Shown one piece after another: positions 27,794 to 35,766 of a stretch of 64,000 nt of DNA. The stretch spans positions 1 through 64,000 of the forward strand of contig NZ_JBNNTI010000020.1 in NCBI RefSeq assembly GCF_050278625.1. The letters are read 5' to 3'. The DNA comes from Viridibacillus sp050278625 (GTDB taxonomy: Bacteria > Bacillota > Bacilli > Bacillales_A > Planococcaceae). Both the position numbers and the translations under genes were made by a program. Numbering within the stretch: the first letter of the stretch is position 1; every line of letters starts with the position of its first letter. Under the pieces are notes generated by a model, which had not been told where the DNA came from, ran no database searches, and was given only the letters and a program-made list of their open reading frames with translations.

Positions 27794-28687
27794 TTACATG
27801 GTACCGACAACCTCGAGCTCATTAACATCTTCACCAATAATGACAACATTAGGTGGCATCTGCATGTATTCTGGCATCCATTGTGTTAAACCATATGCAT
27901 ATTGAAAAAGCATCGGGTTTTTCGTTCCTTTAATAGGAACATACCCCTTCATGCGATAAATTGTTGAAGGAATTGTTCTAAGCCACTCCTCAAAAACTTC
28001 TTGTTCTATTGGTTCAGTGAATGTCACTAAGCGCGAACTTAAGTGCATGTGACCTATTGGTGCTGATTCGATTTGAGTAGGACGGGCTGTTGCATACAAG
28101 CTTTGTAAAAATTTTAGAGGTACTCTTCCATTAGTTGTTTGTAGTAATTGCGCATGCGGATTTAAAGATTGTATTTCAAATGTCACCTGTGCACGTTCTT
28201 CTTCTGTAAGTAAATCGGATTTATTAGCTAAAATAAGATGCGCATGACGGATTTGTTCTAAAAACAGGGAGCGTACTTGAGGTGATAATTGATCTCGTTC
28301 TAACCAGCGCTTACTATCTGCGACTGTCACAATCCCTTTAATATTTAATTGATCGGCAAAAAGAGGAGAATATACAGCGTCTAAGGCCTCTACTGGATGT
28401 GCTGCACCTGTTGTTTCAATTATCAGTACATCAAACTCTGATTCTGCTAATAATGTTTGTATTTGCGCTTCTGTTTTTTCTGAACCTGAGCAACAAATAC
28501 ACTCGTTTAACATTTCTTTTAATGGAACATCCTCTTCCACTGCTTGTGAATCAAAGTTTAATTTGCCTAGTTCATTCATAATAATTGCTGGTTTAATATT
28601 TTGTTCTTTTAATTGACGGATTACATCTGTCATCATAGAAGTTTTACCACTTCCTAAAAATCCACTAAAAAGATATACATCGACCAT
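27794..28687 (-). CDS. CobW/COG0523 metallochaperone GTPase
   Basis: A 297-residue G3E GTPase. Walker A is FLGSGKTS (about 9-17), the metal-binding CxCC is NECICC (about 62-67, the family hallmark), Walker B is LIIETTG (about 87) and the guanine site is NKSD (about 155). A C-terminal CobW_C domain follows (about 195-290). It probably delivers zinc or another metal to client enzymes, as ZagA/YciC-type proteins do. No Zur box was recognised upstream. Ribosome site AAAGGATG 8 nt before the ATG. Confidence 0.9.
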   Translation of the reverse strand: MVDVYLFSGFLGSGKTSMMTDVIRQLKEQNIKPAIIMNELGKLNFDSQAVEEDVPLKEMLNECICCSGSEKTEAQIQTLLAESEFDVLIIETTGAAHPVEALDAVYSPLFADQLNIKGIVTVADSKRWLERDQLSPQVRSLFLEQIRHAHLILANKSDLLTEEERAQVTFEIQSLNPHAQLLQTTNGRVPLKFLQSLYATARPTQIESAPIGHMHLSSRLVTFTEPIEQEVFEEWLRTIPSTIYRMKGYVPIKGTKNPMLFQYAYGLTQWMPEYMQMPPNVVIIGEDVNELEVVGTM

Positions 28688-28708
28688 GTAAAAATCATCC
28701 TTTCTTTA

Positions 28709-28760
28709 TAAATGCATGAAAAAGCTGACCTCCTTTGACGGTCAGCTCTCCATGCATTTC
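28709..28760 (-). terminator. Terminator of the CtpA-type protease gene
   Basis: AGCTGACC (28723-28730) pairs with GGTCAGCT (28740-28747). Outer AAATGCATG / CATGCATTT arms extend it. A T run follows on the minus strand. Confidence 0.85.
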
Positions 28761-28787
28761 TTTTTTATCACTAAATGTGATTTTATA

Positions 28788-30299
28788 TTATTTCGAACTA
28801 CTTTGTTGTTTCATCAATTTCTTAGCTTTTAATAACTGTGGATCGTCTTTTTTGATCTTCTGTCTTAGCTCTAACATTAATGCATATGTTGTTTGGCCTT
28901 TTAAAACGCCAGTTTCTTTAAGCTTTTGGTCTTTTTGGAATGACATTACTGCAGCTTTTGTTGTTGCATCAAATAGTCCATCCACTTTACCTGGTTTATA
29001 ACCTACTGCTTTCAACATTTTTTCTGCAGCCAACACTTGATCTGATAAAGAGCCCTCTTTCATTGCTTTTTCAGGATCAAGATATGGTAATGAAGCATAT
29101 GAAGGATAATTTACTTTAATAGTTGGTTCAATACCCTTCTCATGAATCCAATTACCTTTAGGTGTTAACCACTTAGCTGTAGTAAATTTCAAGTTTGAAC
29201 CATCTTTTAAGTTACTAGCAGTTTGAACTGTTCCTTTACCAAATGACTTTTCACCAATTAATGGAATATTAGCAGATTCACTAAGTGCACCAGCTAAAAT
29301 TTCAGAAGCCGAGGCACTACCACCATCGATTAATAACGACACAGGTACATTCACTTTACGTCCACCTTGCGCTTCAATCACTTCTTTTTTTCCAGTTCTG
29401 TCTTCAATTTGCATAACAGGTTCCCCTGTTTTAACAAATAGGCTTGCAATACTAACAGCAGAATCAAGCAAACCACCTGGATTTTGACGAACATCAACTA
29501 CAAGTGATTTCATGCCTTTAGCTTCCATATCATCAAGTGCTGTTAATAGTTCTTTATATGTGTTATTAGAGAAGGTTGTAATTTGAATATGTGCAACTTT
29601 CCCGCTCAACATTTCACTATAAACTGTTTCAATCGGAATATCGTCTCGAACAATTTTCATCTTAACTTTTTTCTCACTATCACCACGAACAATTTCAAGT
29701 GTTACAGATGTTCCTTTTTCACCACGAATTAATAGTACAGCCTCAGAAGAAGTCATGCCTGAGATACTTTTACCATCAACTGTAGCAATGATATCGTTTG
29801 GTAAAATCCCTGCTTTTTCAGCCGGCGAGTTTTTAATAGGTGAAACAACTACGATATTGCCACTTTGCTCTTGGATTTCAGCTCCAATCCCTTGGAAGCT
29901 AGAAGAGATACTTTCATTGAACTGCGAAGCTTCCTCAACATTCATATAATCTGAATAAGGATCTCCAAGTGCTTCAATCATACCGTTGATCGCACCGTTT
30001 ACTGCTTCGTCTGTATCAATGTCTTTGTAATAGTTTGCTTTCAATTCATCAAATGCGTTAAATAGTTTTTGGAATTCTTTATGAGTTGGCGTACGAACTT
30101 CTACAACTTTTTTCTCTCCAAATGTTAGCGCAAAGATTGTTAAACCAGAAGTAAATAATATTAAAACAATTACCATCATGATCAACGCAAAAGGTTTAAT
30201 ACGTATGTATTTGCCAGCCGGCTTTACATCTTCTAATTTTTCTTGCTCATCAGTGGGTAGATCTTTTTTTTCTGGCTCCACTTTGTTTTGCTCGTCCAT
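28788..30299 (-). CDS. ctpA: C-terminal processing protease, S41 family
   Basis: A 503-residue membrane-anchored serine protease. An acidic cytoplasmic tail (1-33), one helix (about 36-60), a PDZ domain (about 115-200, with ILPNDIIATVDGKSISGM), the S41 catalytic core with nucleophile region DGGSASASEILAGAL (about 335-350) and the general-base Lys in KSFGKGTVQ (about 362-370), and a C-terminal peptidoglycan-binding domain (about 425-485). Staphylococcal CtpA and Bacillus CtpA/CtpB share this layout. It likely trims envelope proteins. Position downstream of murG matches staphylococci. Confidence 0.93.
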   Translation of the reverse strand: MDEQNKVEPEKKDLPTDEQEKLEDVKPAGKYIRIKPFALIMMVIVLILFTSGLTIFALTFGEKKVVEVRTPTHKEFQKLFNAFDELKANYYKDIDTDEAVNGAINGMIEALGDPYSDYMNVEEASQFNESISSSFQGIGAEIQEQSGNIVVVSPIKNSPAEKAGILPNDIIATVDGKSISGMTSSEAVLLIRGEKGTSVTLEIVRGDSEKKVKMKIVRDDIPIETVYSEMLSGKVAHIQITTFSNNTYKELLTALDDMEAKGMKSLVVDVRQNPGGLLDSAVSIASLFVKTGEPVMQIEDRTGKKEVIEAQGGRKVNVPVSLLIDGGSASASEILAGALSESANIPLIGEKSFGKGTVQTASNLKDGSNLKFTTAKWLTPKGNWIHEKGIEPTIKVNYPSYASLPYLDPEKAMKEGSLSDQVLAAEKMLKAVGYKPGKVDGLFDATTKAAVMSFQKDQKLKETGVLKGQTTYALMLELRQKIKKDDPQLLKAKKLMKQQSSSK

Positions 30300-30561
30300 T
30301 TATTTCACCACTTTCAATCTTCAAGTGTTTTATACACTAATACCATAATAAAGCACCGCTCTTTCAACGTCAATTAAGCCCTTTCATTGAGATTAAAATA
30401 TCTTTATTTATAGTCACCCCCTCCCCTCTCGTGATTTTTTTTAGAAATACGTTTCCTGTAATCATCAAGTACTTTTCATTTCTTATTTTTCTTGAGTAAA
30501 TGAAAGGATTATTTATGCTAATGCCGAAAATATATTTCACAACGAATTATAGGAGGCTACA

Positions 30562-30943
30562 ATGACTAATTTAAGTTCGCATATTGCCACCCTTGAAATA
30601 CCCGTCACTTATCTAGCAAAATCAATTGCGTTCTACACTGATATTCTAGCTGCTGAAGTGCAGTTTAAAAATGAAAAAACGGCAGGCAAAAGGAGTGCCA
30701 ACAATATTCTTAGTTGAAACAGAAGCAATTGGAGGATTATCATTTAAAAATACGAATAACGAGATTGTTCATAGCGTAATGGACTTTTATACTCCTTCCT
30801 TAACAGAATTACATGAGTGGCTTAAAGGAAAACAGGTTGAAGTAGACACTTTAAATTTACAAGGTGAATTAGGCTGTTTTGGATTTAAAGATCCAGATGG
30901 AAATAGGTTAAGCGCCTGCAATATCCTCCATCCAGAACAGTAA
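30562..30943 (+). pseudogene. VOC/glyoxalase-fold protein, frameshifted
   Basis: An ATG at 30562 with AGGAGG 5 nt upstream opens a frame (ATLEIPVTYLAKSIAFYTDI) that matches a VOC domain. The frame is lost at a run of six As (30674-30679). The protein continues in the next frame (GVPTIFLVETEAIGGLSF ... GCFGFKDPDGNRLSACNIL) to 30943. Removing one A joins both halves into an intact ~126-residue VOC protein. Either a recent mutation, a sequencing error or slippage. Function of such small VOC proteins is varied (metal-dependent lyases, resistance proteins). Confidence 0.8.
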
Positions 30944-30988
30944 ATAAAAAAGACCAATTACAAAGAGTGGTCTCAGCTTACCGACAAA

Positions 30989-31019
30989 AGGCAGTTGGTT
31001 TAACTCATTCCAACTGCCT
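30989..31019. terminator. Terminator after the VOC gene
   Basis: AGGCAGTTGG and CCAACTGCCT pair perfectly over 10 bp around an 11-nt loop. Weak T tail. Confidence 0.6.
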
Positions 31020-31129
31020 CTAATTGGTTTCGTTCATGATTTTGGTTTCTCATCATCATTTTCCATAATATTATTCTTACCTTTTAATTATAAAAGTGAA
31101 TGAGTAAATAGAAAAGTAGAAAGCAATAA

Positions 31130-31316
31130 ATTTATTGGTTTGGAGAAGCGTCCGCTTGACTCCTGCGGGAAAAGTGAGAAAGACGAGACTCTACAAGAGC
31201 GTAGCGACGAAGCGGCTCGGCGCTCGCCAGCGGTAAGCTTCGGAAAACCTGATCTAACCTGTATAAAAAAACTGTAGAAAACTCGTTATTTTCGAGTTTG
31301 TCCATAGTCTGAGACT
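31130..31316 (-). repeat. Dispersed inverted copy of repeat plus terminator
   Basis: On the minus strand this reads like the MATE terminator (31264-31316) followed by a diverged copy of the 156-bp core (31140-31250, with GCTTCGTCGCTACGCTC). The same order occurs at 25973-26160, so the terminator and repeat appear to have been copied together. Confidence 0.65.
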
Positions 31317-31530
31317 ACTTACAAAATTTTATTAAAAGTCAATAATCAATCTACAAATAACTAAATAGAAAGCAATTTAATAAGATGATGTTGCACATTT
31401 AATGTTCAATCTAAGGCAGAATCATAAAGATTCTCCCTTTTGTTATAATTCGGTGATTCATCATTAGTTTGATTGAGCATCCTGTTTTCCCAGGTGTAGC
31501 TTTTGAATAATTAATTTTGATAATATATAA

Positions 31531-31692
31531 AAAAGTCTGAACGTTTATACTCCTGAAGAATCTTATAACAGATACCCATCAATTGATTTAACATCAGAGA
31601 AATATTATTTAGTACCATTTGGGCACTCAACAAATCCCCATACAACTGAGCCAGGTAATGCACCAGAACAATCTATACTAATCTACCCGTAA
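31531..31692 (+). pseudogene. Remnant C-terminus of an unidentified gene
   Basis: A 53-codon frame after a stop, without a start codon, reads SEKYYLVPFGHSTNPHTTEP and ends at a TAA. The composition is protein-like. The region 30944-31875 holds no intact gene. Confidence 0.3.
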
Positions 31693-31875
31693 TATTTTGA
31701 GATAATGTAACTTTATTATCCATTAAAAGGCGCTTTAATGAAGTAATGAAAAAGCTCAATTTTTCTATTAAAATTTAGGGAGAAGTTGGACTTTTTAGTA
31801 TTGGATTTCCTTATCGGTGTGAATCCGCATTTTCCAGGCGGTACTCCTTATTGCGTATAAGGCTACTGCCGACAT

Positions 31876-32550
31876 TTAATCGCTAAGCCCCGTCCTTACT
31901 TCATTTGTTCCCCATTTATTATCAAAAATCAATCGATTTAGTTGTTCACGTTTTTCCCAGTTGTGTATTTCAAGCAAGGGTCGATCTGGATAATTATCTG
32001 TATACCCAATAGAAATTAATGCTATGGGATCAATATGATATGGAATCTCAAGAATTTTTCTTACATCGGACTTTTTATAAAAACTTACCCATCCCATAGC
32101 TAACCCTTCTGCGTAAGCAGCAAGCCACATATTTTGAATCGCACAACTAACAGACATCAGATCAGTTTCCGGAATAGAGTTTCTCCCCAATACATGATCC
32201 CCCCCGCTAAAAGGATTGCAAGTTACACATATAGTAACAGGAGCTTCAATAATACCGGCAATTTTTAGATCAAGAAACTTCAACTCACGATCTGTATCTT
32301 CATAATGTATGGCTAATGCTCGTCTTTCTTTTTCAACGATTTTTGCAAGTTCTTTCTTAATCTCATCATTTTTTATAATAATAAAATTCCATGGTTGCAT
32401 AAAACCAACTGATGGAGCATGGTGAGCTGCCTCTAATAAATTATATAATTTATCATCAGGTATAGGGATATTTAAAAAGGACCTTATATCTCTCCTATTA
32501 AAAATGGTCTTATATACTCCGTTTCGCTCTTCTTTAGTTAATTGATACAA
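31876..32550 (-). CDS. bluB: 5,6-dimethylbenzimidazole synthase (BluB-like flavodestructase)
   Basis: A 224-residue nitroreductase-fold protein. The BluB signature is clear: RDIRSFLN near residue 20, AAHHAPSVGFMQPWNFI (about 42-58) and later MGWVSFYKKSDVRKIL. BluB destroys FMNH2 with oxygen to make the lower ligand of vitamin B12. No other cobalamin gene is in the window. The start is TTG with GGAGG 7 nt upstream. It lies inside a decayed accessory zone, so it may have been acquired (inference). Alternative: another nitroreductase-family activity. Confidence 0.85.
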   Translation of the reverse strand: MYQLTKEERNGVYKTIFNRRDIRSFLNIPIPDDKLYNLLEAAHHAPSVGFMQPWNFIIIKNDEIKKELAKIVEKERRALAIHYEDTDRELKFLDLKIAGIIEAPVTICVTCNPFSGGDHVLGRNSIPETDLMSVSCAIQNMWLAAYAEGLAMGWVSFYKKSDVRKILEIPYHIDPIALISIGYTDNYPDRPLLEIHNWEKREQLNRLIFDNKWGTNEVRTGLSD

Positions 32551-32635
32551 AACTACCCCTCCAAATTTATTAAAATTACCATTTTTTTACAATGACTAGG
32601 TCAAATCTTAGGATTTTCTTACAGCTATACTTATT

Positions 32636-32785
32636 TTATATCCCTTTTGAGTAAATCACCTTATCAATTCTCCCTATACAATCATGGTAGTAATGCGTTA
32701 AAGGTAAAAATGGCTGATTTCCTTTGAATACAAGTAACTGATATTTACTTTCGATATGTTTTGGGTAGTATTCATACCCATACAT
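32636..32785 (-). CDS. Short ORF under a LexA-type box, possible recombinase N-terminus
   Basis: A 49-residue frame beginning MYGYEYYPKHIESKYQLLVF. The ATG has GAGGTG 7 nt upstream, and a LexA-type box (32807-32818) lies just before it. The sequence resembles the first residues of some tyrosine recombinases (weak recollection), so it may be a truncated remnant that kept its promoter. No other function is visible. Confidence 0.4.
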   Translation of the reverse strand: MYGYEYYPKHIESKYQLLVFKGNQPFLPLTHYYHDCIGRIDKVIYSKGI

Positions 32786-32800
32786 TTATTTACACCTCAC

Positions 32801-32818
32801 AGAATAGAACGTTTGTTC
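32801..32818 (-). promoter_or_regulatory. LexA-type box
   Basis: On the minus strand GAACAAACGTTC fits GAAC-RNRY-GTTC, followed directly by TATTCT as a possible -10. The -35 is poor. Confidence 0.5.
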
Positions 32819-32891
32819 AATTTTAACTTTTTCACTGTTTATTGTAAATATTTTATCATTTATTAAATCAATAGAAATGAAATCAAAATAA

Positions 32892-32936
32892 AAAAACGTA
32901 CACCACTAAATTGATTTTAGTAATGTACATTTTTAT
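32892..32936. terminator. Terminator-like hairpin
   Basis: GTACA-CC-ACTAAA pairs with TTTAGT-AA-TGTAC, then a T run on the plus strand and an A/T run on the other side. No intact plus-strand gene precedes it. Confidence 0.5.
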
Positions 32937-33129
32937 AATATGTGCAACATTATAAAAAAGTTATGATAATGAACTATCATACACATTTACTTGTCTTTAA
33001 TATTACAGAGTAAGTGGTCTCAGCTTAGATTTTCCGAAACTTACCCCTCGCTTTCCGCGGGTGAGCAGACGCTTCTTCAAACCAATAAACATTTATTACG
33101 AGTGGCTATTTTTATGCCACAGTTTCTTC

Positions 33130-33267
33130 CTATAATAGTACCGATAACAAACTTATCACTCCCACAACAGGTAATAAAGCTATCCACATCCATTCCACTA
33201 ACGCTACATCTTCAGGTGCAATATCCTCATCAACGAAACAATAGTAAATACTCAACAAAATCTTCAT
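33130..33267 (-). CDS. Possible small membrane protein
   Basis: A 45-residue frame (MKILLSIYYC...). It has acidic residues EDIAPEDVALVE in the middle and a hydrophobic C-terminal helix (WIALLPVVGVISLLSVLL). GGGGTG lies 7 nt before the ATG. It may be a genuine small protein or the tail of a lost gene. Confidence 0.35.
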   Translation of the reverse strand: MKILLSIYYCFVDEDIAPEDVALVEWMWIALLPVVGVISLLSVLL

Positions 33268-33436
33268 GTCCATACACCCCTATGGTTTAGATTTTCCAAG
33301 CCTCATCCATTATTGATTTCACTTTGATACTTCTACTCACACGCTTGATGGCTGTATAGATGACTGATTCTAAGCACTCAACCTTCCCTCGCTTATACGC
33401 ACACATAACACTTAAATGATACGAAGATATAAAAAA

Positions 33437-33472
33437 GAGTGAGAGCCACTAATCGCCTATCACTCTTTTTCA
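33437..33472 (-). terminator. Terminator of the LexA-box two-gene operon
   Basis: AAAAAGAGTGA pairs with TCACTCTTTTT. A closely similar hairpin with the same loop motif (CCACTAAT) occurs at 54899-54939, also after a related gene tail. Confidence 0.75.
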
Positions 33473-33541
33473 TTGTTCTAATCCAAGTCTTTTCTTAACT
33501 TCATCGTTTACTTGATTCCTAAGTAAATACAGAATAACGCA
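33470..33541 (-). other. Out-of-frame C-terminal tail of the 95-codon gene
   Basis: In the frame next to that of the 33519-33806 gene the minus strand reads LLRNQVNDEVKKRLGLEQ and stops at 33470, just before the terminator. A paralogous tail (VALRNKVNEEVKMRLGLK) occurs at 54926-54999. The gene was probably longer and lost frame near its 3' end. Confidence 0.55.
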
Positions 33542-33806
33542 ACTCCTGATTATTCCCTTTAGATCTAATAAAATATTCATCAATCTTTTTTGTTTCTTCC
33601 ATAACCTTTAAGCCGTGCATTCCTAGCGTTCGGTTCACATCTCTTAAATCTTTGTGTAATTTTCTTAACTCTTCATCTATCCATAATTCAAATGCAAAGT
33701 GTGATTTTAACTGGCTCATATACTTTTTATTTCGTTCTAATGTACGCATTGTAAGCTCTAAAATTATCGCTTTATGAACATGGATTTGTTGGTCATGCTT
33801 TATCAT
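33519..33806 (-). CDS. Helical protein in LexA-box operon, probably truncated by frameshift
   Basis: A 95-residue, charged, helix-rich protein (MIKHDQQIHVHKAIILELTM...). Its ATG overlaps the stop of the gene before it (ATGA), so both are translated together from an operon with two LexA-type boxes. The frame ends LRYSVFT, but a conserved-looking tail continues in the adjacent frame to 33470. Family not named with confidence; it resembles small genes that accompany yolD/uvrX-type SOS genes in Bacilli. A DNA-damage role is inferred from the promoter only. Confidence 0.6.
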   Translation of the reverse strand: MIKHDQQIHVHKAIILELTMRTLERNKKYMSQLKSHFAFELWIDEELRKLHKDLRDVNRTLGMHGLKVMEETKKIDEYFIRSKGNNQELRYSVFT

Positions 33807-34024
33807 ACAACTTCATTCTCTCTACGCAATACAGGAACAACTGCAAGAACAGTATCAATAATAAAAATGCGTTTGGCACTCTTCCCGAAACAATAAGCCT
33901 GAAACAAATCAGATGTCATCTTAATGATTTTCACACGCCTTTTAGTTACCTCTCCACCTTTCGACATATACATTAAATCAATTACCTGATTGCGTTGCAT
34001 GGCTTTTAATAGCTGTTCTTTCAC
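33803..34024 (-). CDS. Small WYL-like protein in LexA-box operon
   Basis: A 73-residue protein. Residues 13-70 read like a single WYL-type beta module: IDLMYMSKGGEVTKRRVKII, then AYCFGKSAKRIFIIDTVLAV. No DNA-binding domain is present. WYL domains often bind nucleic acid or nucleotides and regulate defence or repair genes. The start is GTG with GGAGG 7 nt upstream. First gene of an operon driven by a promoter with LexA-type boxes. A solo WYL module under SOS control may be a regulator or sensor of damage (inference). Confidence 0.65.
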   Translation of the reverse strand: MKEQLLKAMQRNQVIDLMYMSKGGEVTKRRVKIIKMTSDLFQAYCFGKSAKRIFIIDTVLAVVPVLRRENEVV

Positions 34025-34045
34025 GGTTTTTCCTCCCTAAAAATA

Positions 34046-34091
34046 GAACGTTAGTTCGTTTTATTATAAGGAACATTTGTTCTTATTTCAA
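34046..34091 (-). promoter_or_regulatory. Promoter with two LexA-type boxes
   Basis: Minus strand: -35 TTGAAA (34086-34091), a 17-nt spacer, -10 TATAAT (34063-34068). GAACAAATGTTC (34071-34082) lies in the spacer, identical in core and position to the box at 9831. A weaker second box (GAACTAACGTTC, 34046-34057) lies after the -10. Confidence 0.8.
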
Positions 34092-34109
34092 GAAAAAAAA
34101 TAACTACCG

Positions 34110-34262
34110 CTATTTGTGGTCTTTTTCATCCTCATTTTTAAAATCAATTATATCCCGTATATCCTCTAATTCAAATGCAGCTGCCATTTTGGATAATGCT
34201 TGTTTTTGGAACACGTTCTATTTTATTGTTCGCTAAAACAGAAATAGTTCTCTGAGTATATT
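34110..34262 (-). pseudogene. Xre-family regulator, C-terminal relic
   Basis: Minus strand reads YTQRTISVLANNKIERVPKT and, after a frameshift, LSKMAAAFELEDIRDIIDFK to a stop at 34110. This is the second half of a small Cro/C1-type helix-turn-helix protein (YozG-like). The N-terminal half is gone. Confidence 0.6.
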
Positions 34263-34397
34263 CAATTAAATACAGAATTTTTTTAAATAAAAACAAAAAT
34301 GTTTTCCTTTTCTCCTAATATATGTTATTGTGAATACATGGTAAAATTTTGTTTATATGGCATAATTTTACTAATAAAAAAAAGGGAGTTGTAAAAT

Positions 34398-34805
34398 ATG
34401 AAAAAATTAGTAATTGTACCTTTAGCTGCTTTAACATTAGGTTTTGGATTTTTAGGTGATATTGCAAGTGCTAGTGAATCTCACAATACTACCCCTGTTA
34501 AAATGAAACTGGCTAGCGTTGATACACTAATTGATGAGCAAGAATCTACTTATGATGGACATTACAATAGTTCATTTTATGTATCTTATGGTCGTGATGT
34601 GAGAGTATATGTAAAAAACAATGGAGACATACCCATTACTGTTACATTGACTAATGAAAATGGAAAGCAAATATTTAAACAAGTAATACAAGGTAAAGGT
34701 CAGAAAGAATTTCCTGAAAAATACTTTACCGAAGGTGAATATTATTACAGCATCGATGGAAAAGGTGCTGACACTGACTTCCGATTTAGAGCAGTAGGAT
34801 TGTAA
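34398..34805 (+). CDS. Small secreted protein, beta-rich
   Basis: A 135-residue exported protein. The signal peptide is 1-25 (cut near ASA-SES). The mature part has alternating beta-type segments (SSFYVSYGRDVRVYVKNNGD, then ITVTLTNENGKQIFKQV, FTEGEYYYSIDGKGADTDF), suggesting one immunoglobulin-like or jelly-roll domain. No cysteines or wall anchor. GGGAG lies 9 nt before the ATG. Family not recognised. It stands between relics in an accessory zone and may be a recent arrival. Confidence 0.75.
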   Translation: MKKLVIVPLAALTLGFGFLGDIASASESHNTTPVKMKLASVDTLIDEQESTYDGHYNSSFYVSYGRDVRVYVKNNGDIPITVTLTNENGKQIFKQVIQGKGQKEFPEKYFTEGEYYYSIDGKGADTDFRFRAVGL

Positions 34806-34885
34806 AAAAATTAGAATGTCGATAAAAAAGAACCCTATACACCAACGGTTTTGCACTGATGCACTGACCTAAAAATATGAGACAA

Positions 34886-35078
34886 ATAAAAACACCTTTC
34901 GTTGAAAAAACGGGTATCCTACCTTTAAAAACAACGTGGAGGTGTTTTTTCTATGGGGACAAGAGTCAGTTATCCAGTAGAAACGAAAATGAAGGCAATT
35001 GAAATGAGATTAGCTGGGATTCCAGTAAAACAAGTATTAGAAGTGTTGAATATTCGTAATCACAGTCACAAATACTGA
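34886..35078 (+). mobile_element. IS3-family left end with OrfA N-terminus
   Basis: An ATG at 34953 opens 41 codons that match the helix-turn-helix start of IS3 OrfA (SYPVETKMKAIEMRLAGIPV). The frame then stops and the rest of the element is absent. An inverted repeat (AAAACACCTTTCGTTG near 34890 with CAACGTGGAGGTGTTTT near 34935) precedes the ATG. Confidence 0.7.
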
Positions 35079-35098
35079 ATTTCAAACACAATTATCTT

Positions 35099-35136
35099 AA
35101 AACTCCCTTTCTAATTCAATAGATAAAGGGAGTTTT
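35099..35136. terminator. Terminator, bidirectional
   Basis: AAAACTCCCTTT (35099-35110) and AAAGGGAGTTTT (35125-35136) pair perfectly over 12 bp. Confidence 0.8.
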
Positions 35137-35137
35137 A

Positions 35138-35272
35138 CTATATTACATTTTTTCCTTTGATATATCGATATATCTTCATTTTACTCACATCTATATCCCC
35201 TTTCAATGGATTAAGCATCTCATTCTTATCATTTCCAAACATTCCCTCACATTGACATATATCAAATAGTAA
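35138..35272 (-). pseudogene. 3' remnant of a gene, family unknown
   Basis: Minus strand reads NDKNEMLNPLKGDIDVSKMK and IYRYIKGKNVI to a stop at 35138, next to the terminator at 35099. A stop blocks the frame about 45 codons upstream and no clear start exists. Confidence 0.35.
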
Positions 35273-35405
35273 TAGTTATACAGAGGTGTCTCAAAAAAAC
35301 TTCTGGATTGGTGAAGTGGATATACAATTTATAGTTAATCCGTGACATAATGTGTGTCTAAATGTATATGGACTATCATATTTTATAAATTGTTAAAACT
35401 GAAAC

Positions 35406-35560
35406 TCACAAATCTATACCTAAATCCAAATACTGTTTTGTAACCTCTAAATTCGAGTGTTCAAGAGCTTTAGAGATTAAAGCTATATTTCTCCCTTATT
35501 AAGTAAACTCTTTGTATACGCCCTTCTAAGTGCATATGCATTGATGTTCTTCAAGCTGCT
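35406..35560 (-). pseudogene. Tyrosine recombinase C-terminus, relic 1
   Basis: Minus strand reads AYALRRAYTKSLLNKG, then after a frame break IALISKALEHSNLEVTKQYL and DLGIDL to a stop at 35406. This is the tail of a tyrosine recombinase including its catalytic Tyr. The rest is lost. Confidence 0.7.
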
Positions 35561-35766
35561 TCTGCATGTATTGACCATAAACCTACATCCATAGTCTTTA
35601 CTGTCTTTCTATTATTTTTACTACTTTTACACATCGTAATAACTTTGTTTTTCTTGAACCTCTAGAGAATTCAAAGCGTCACTAAACAATTTAATTTAAT
35701 ATTAATTATGAAAGGTTTGATTAAAACTCCATATGGATTGCTATACAACTCAAAGAAGAGCCCCAA

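Noticed and set aside
31815..31870. Cobalamin riboswitch near bluB
   Set aside because: GGTGTGAATCCGC and a long hairpin resemble one piece of the element, but the other conserved blocks are missing and it lies downstream of bluB, facing no gene.
32991..33290. 99-codon plus-strand frame
   Set aside because: It runs through a repeat fragment and the antisense of a more plausible small ORF, and lacks a ribosome site.
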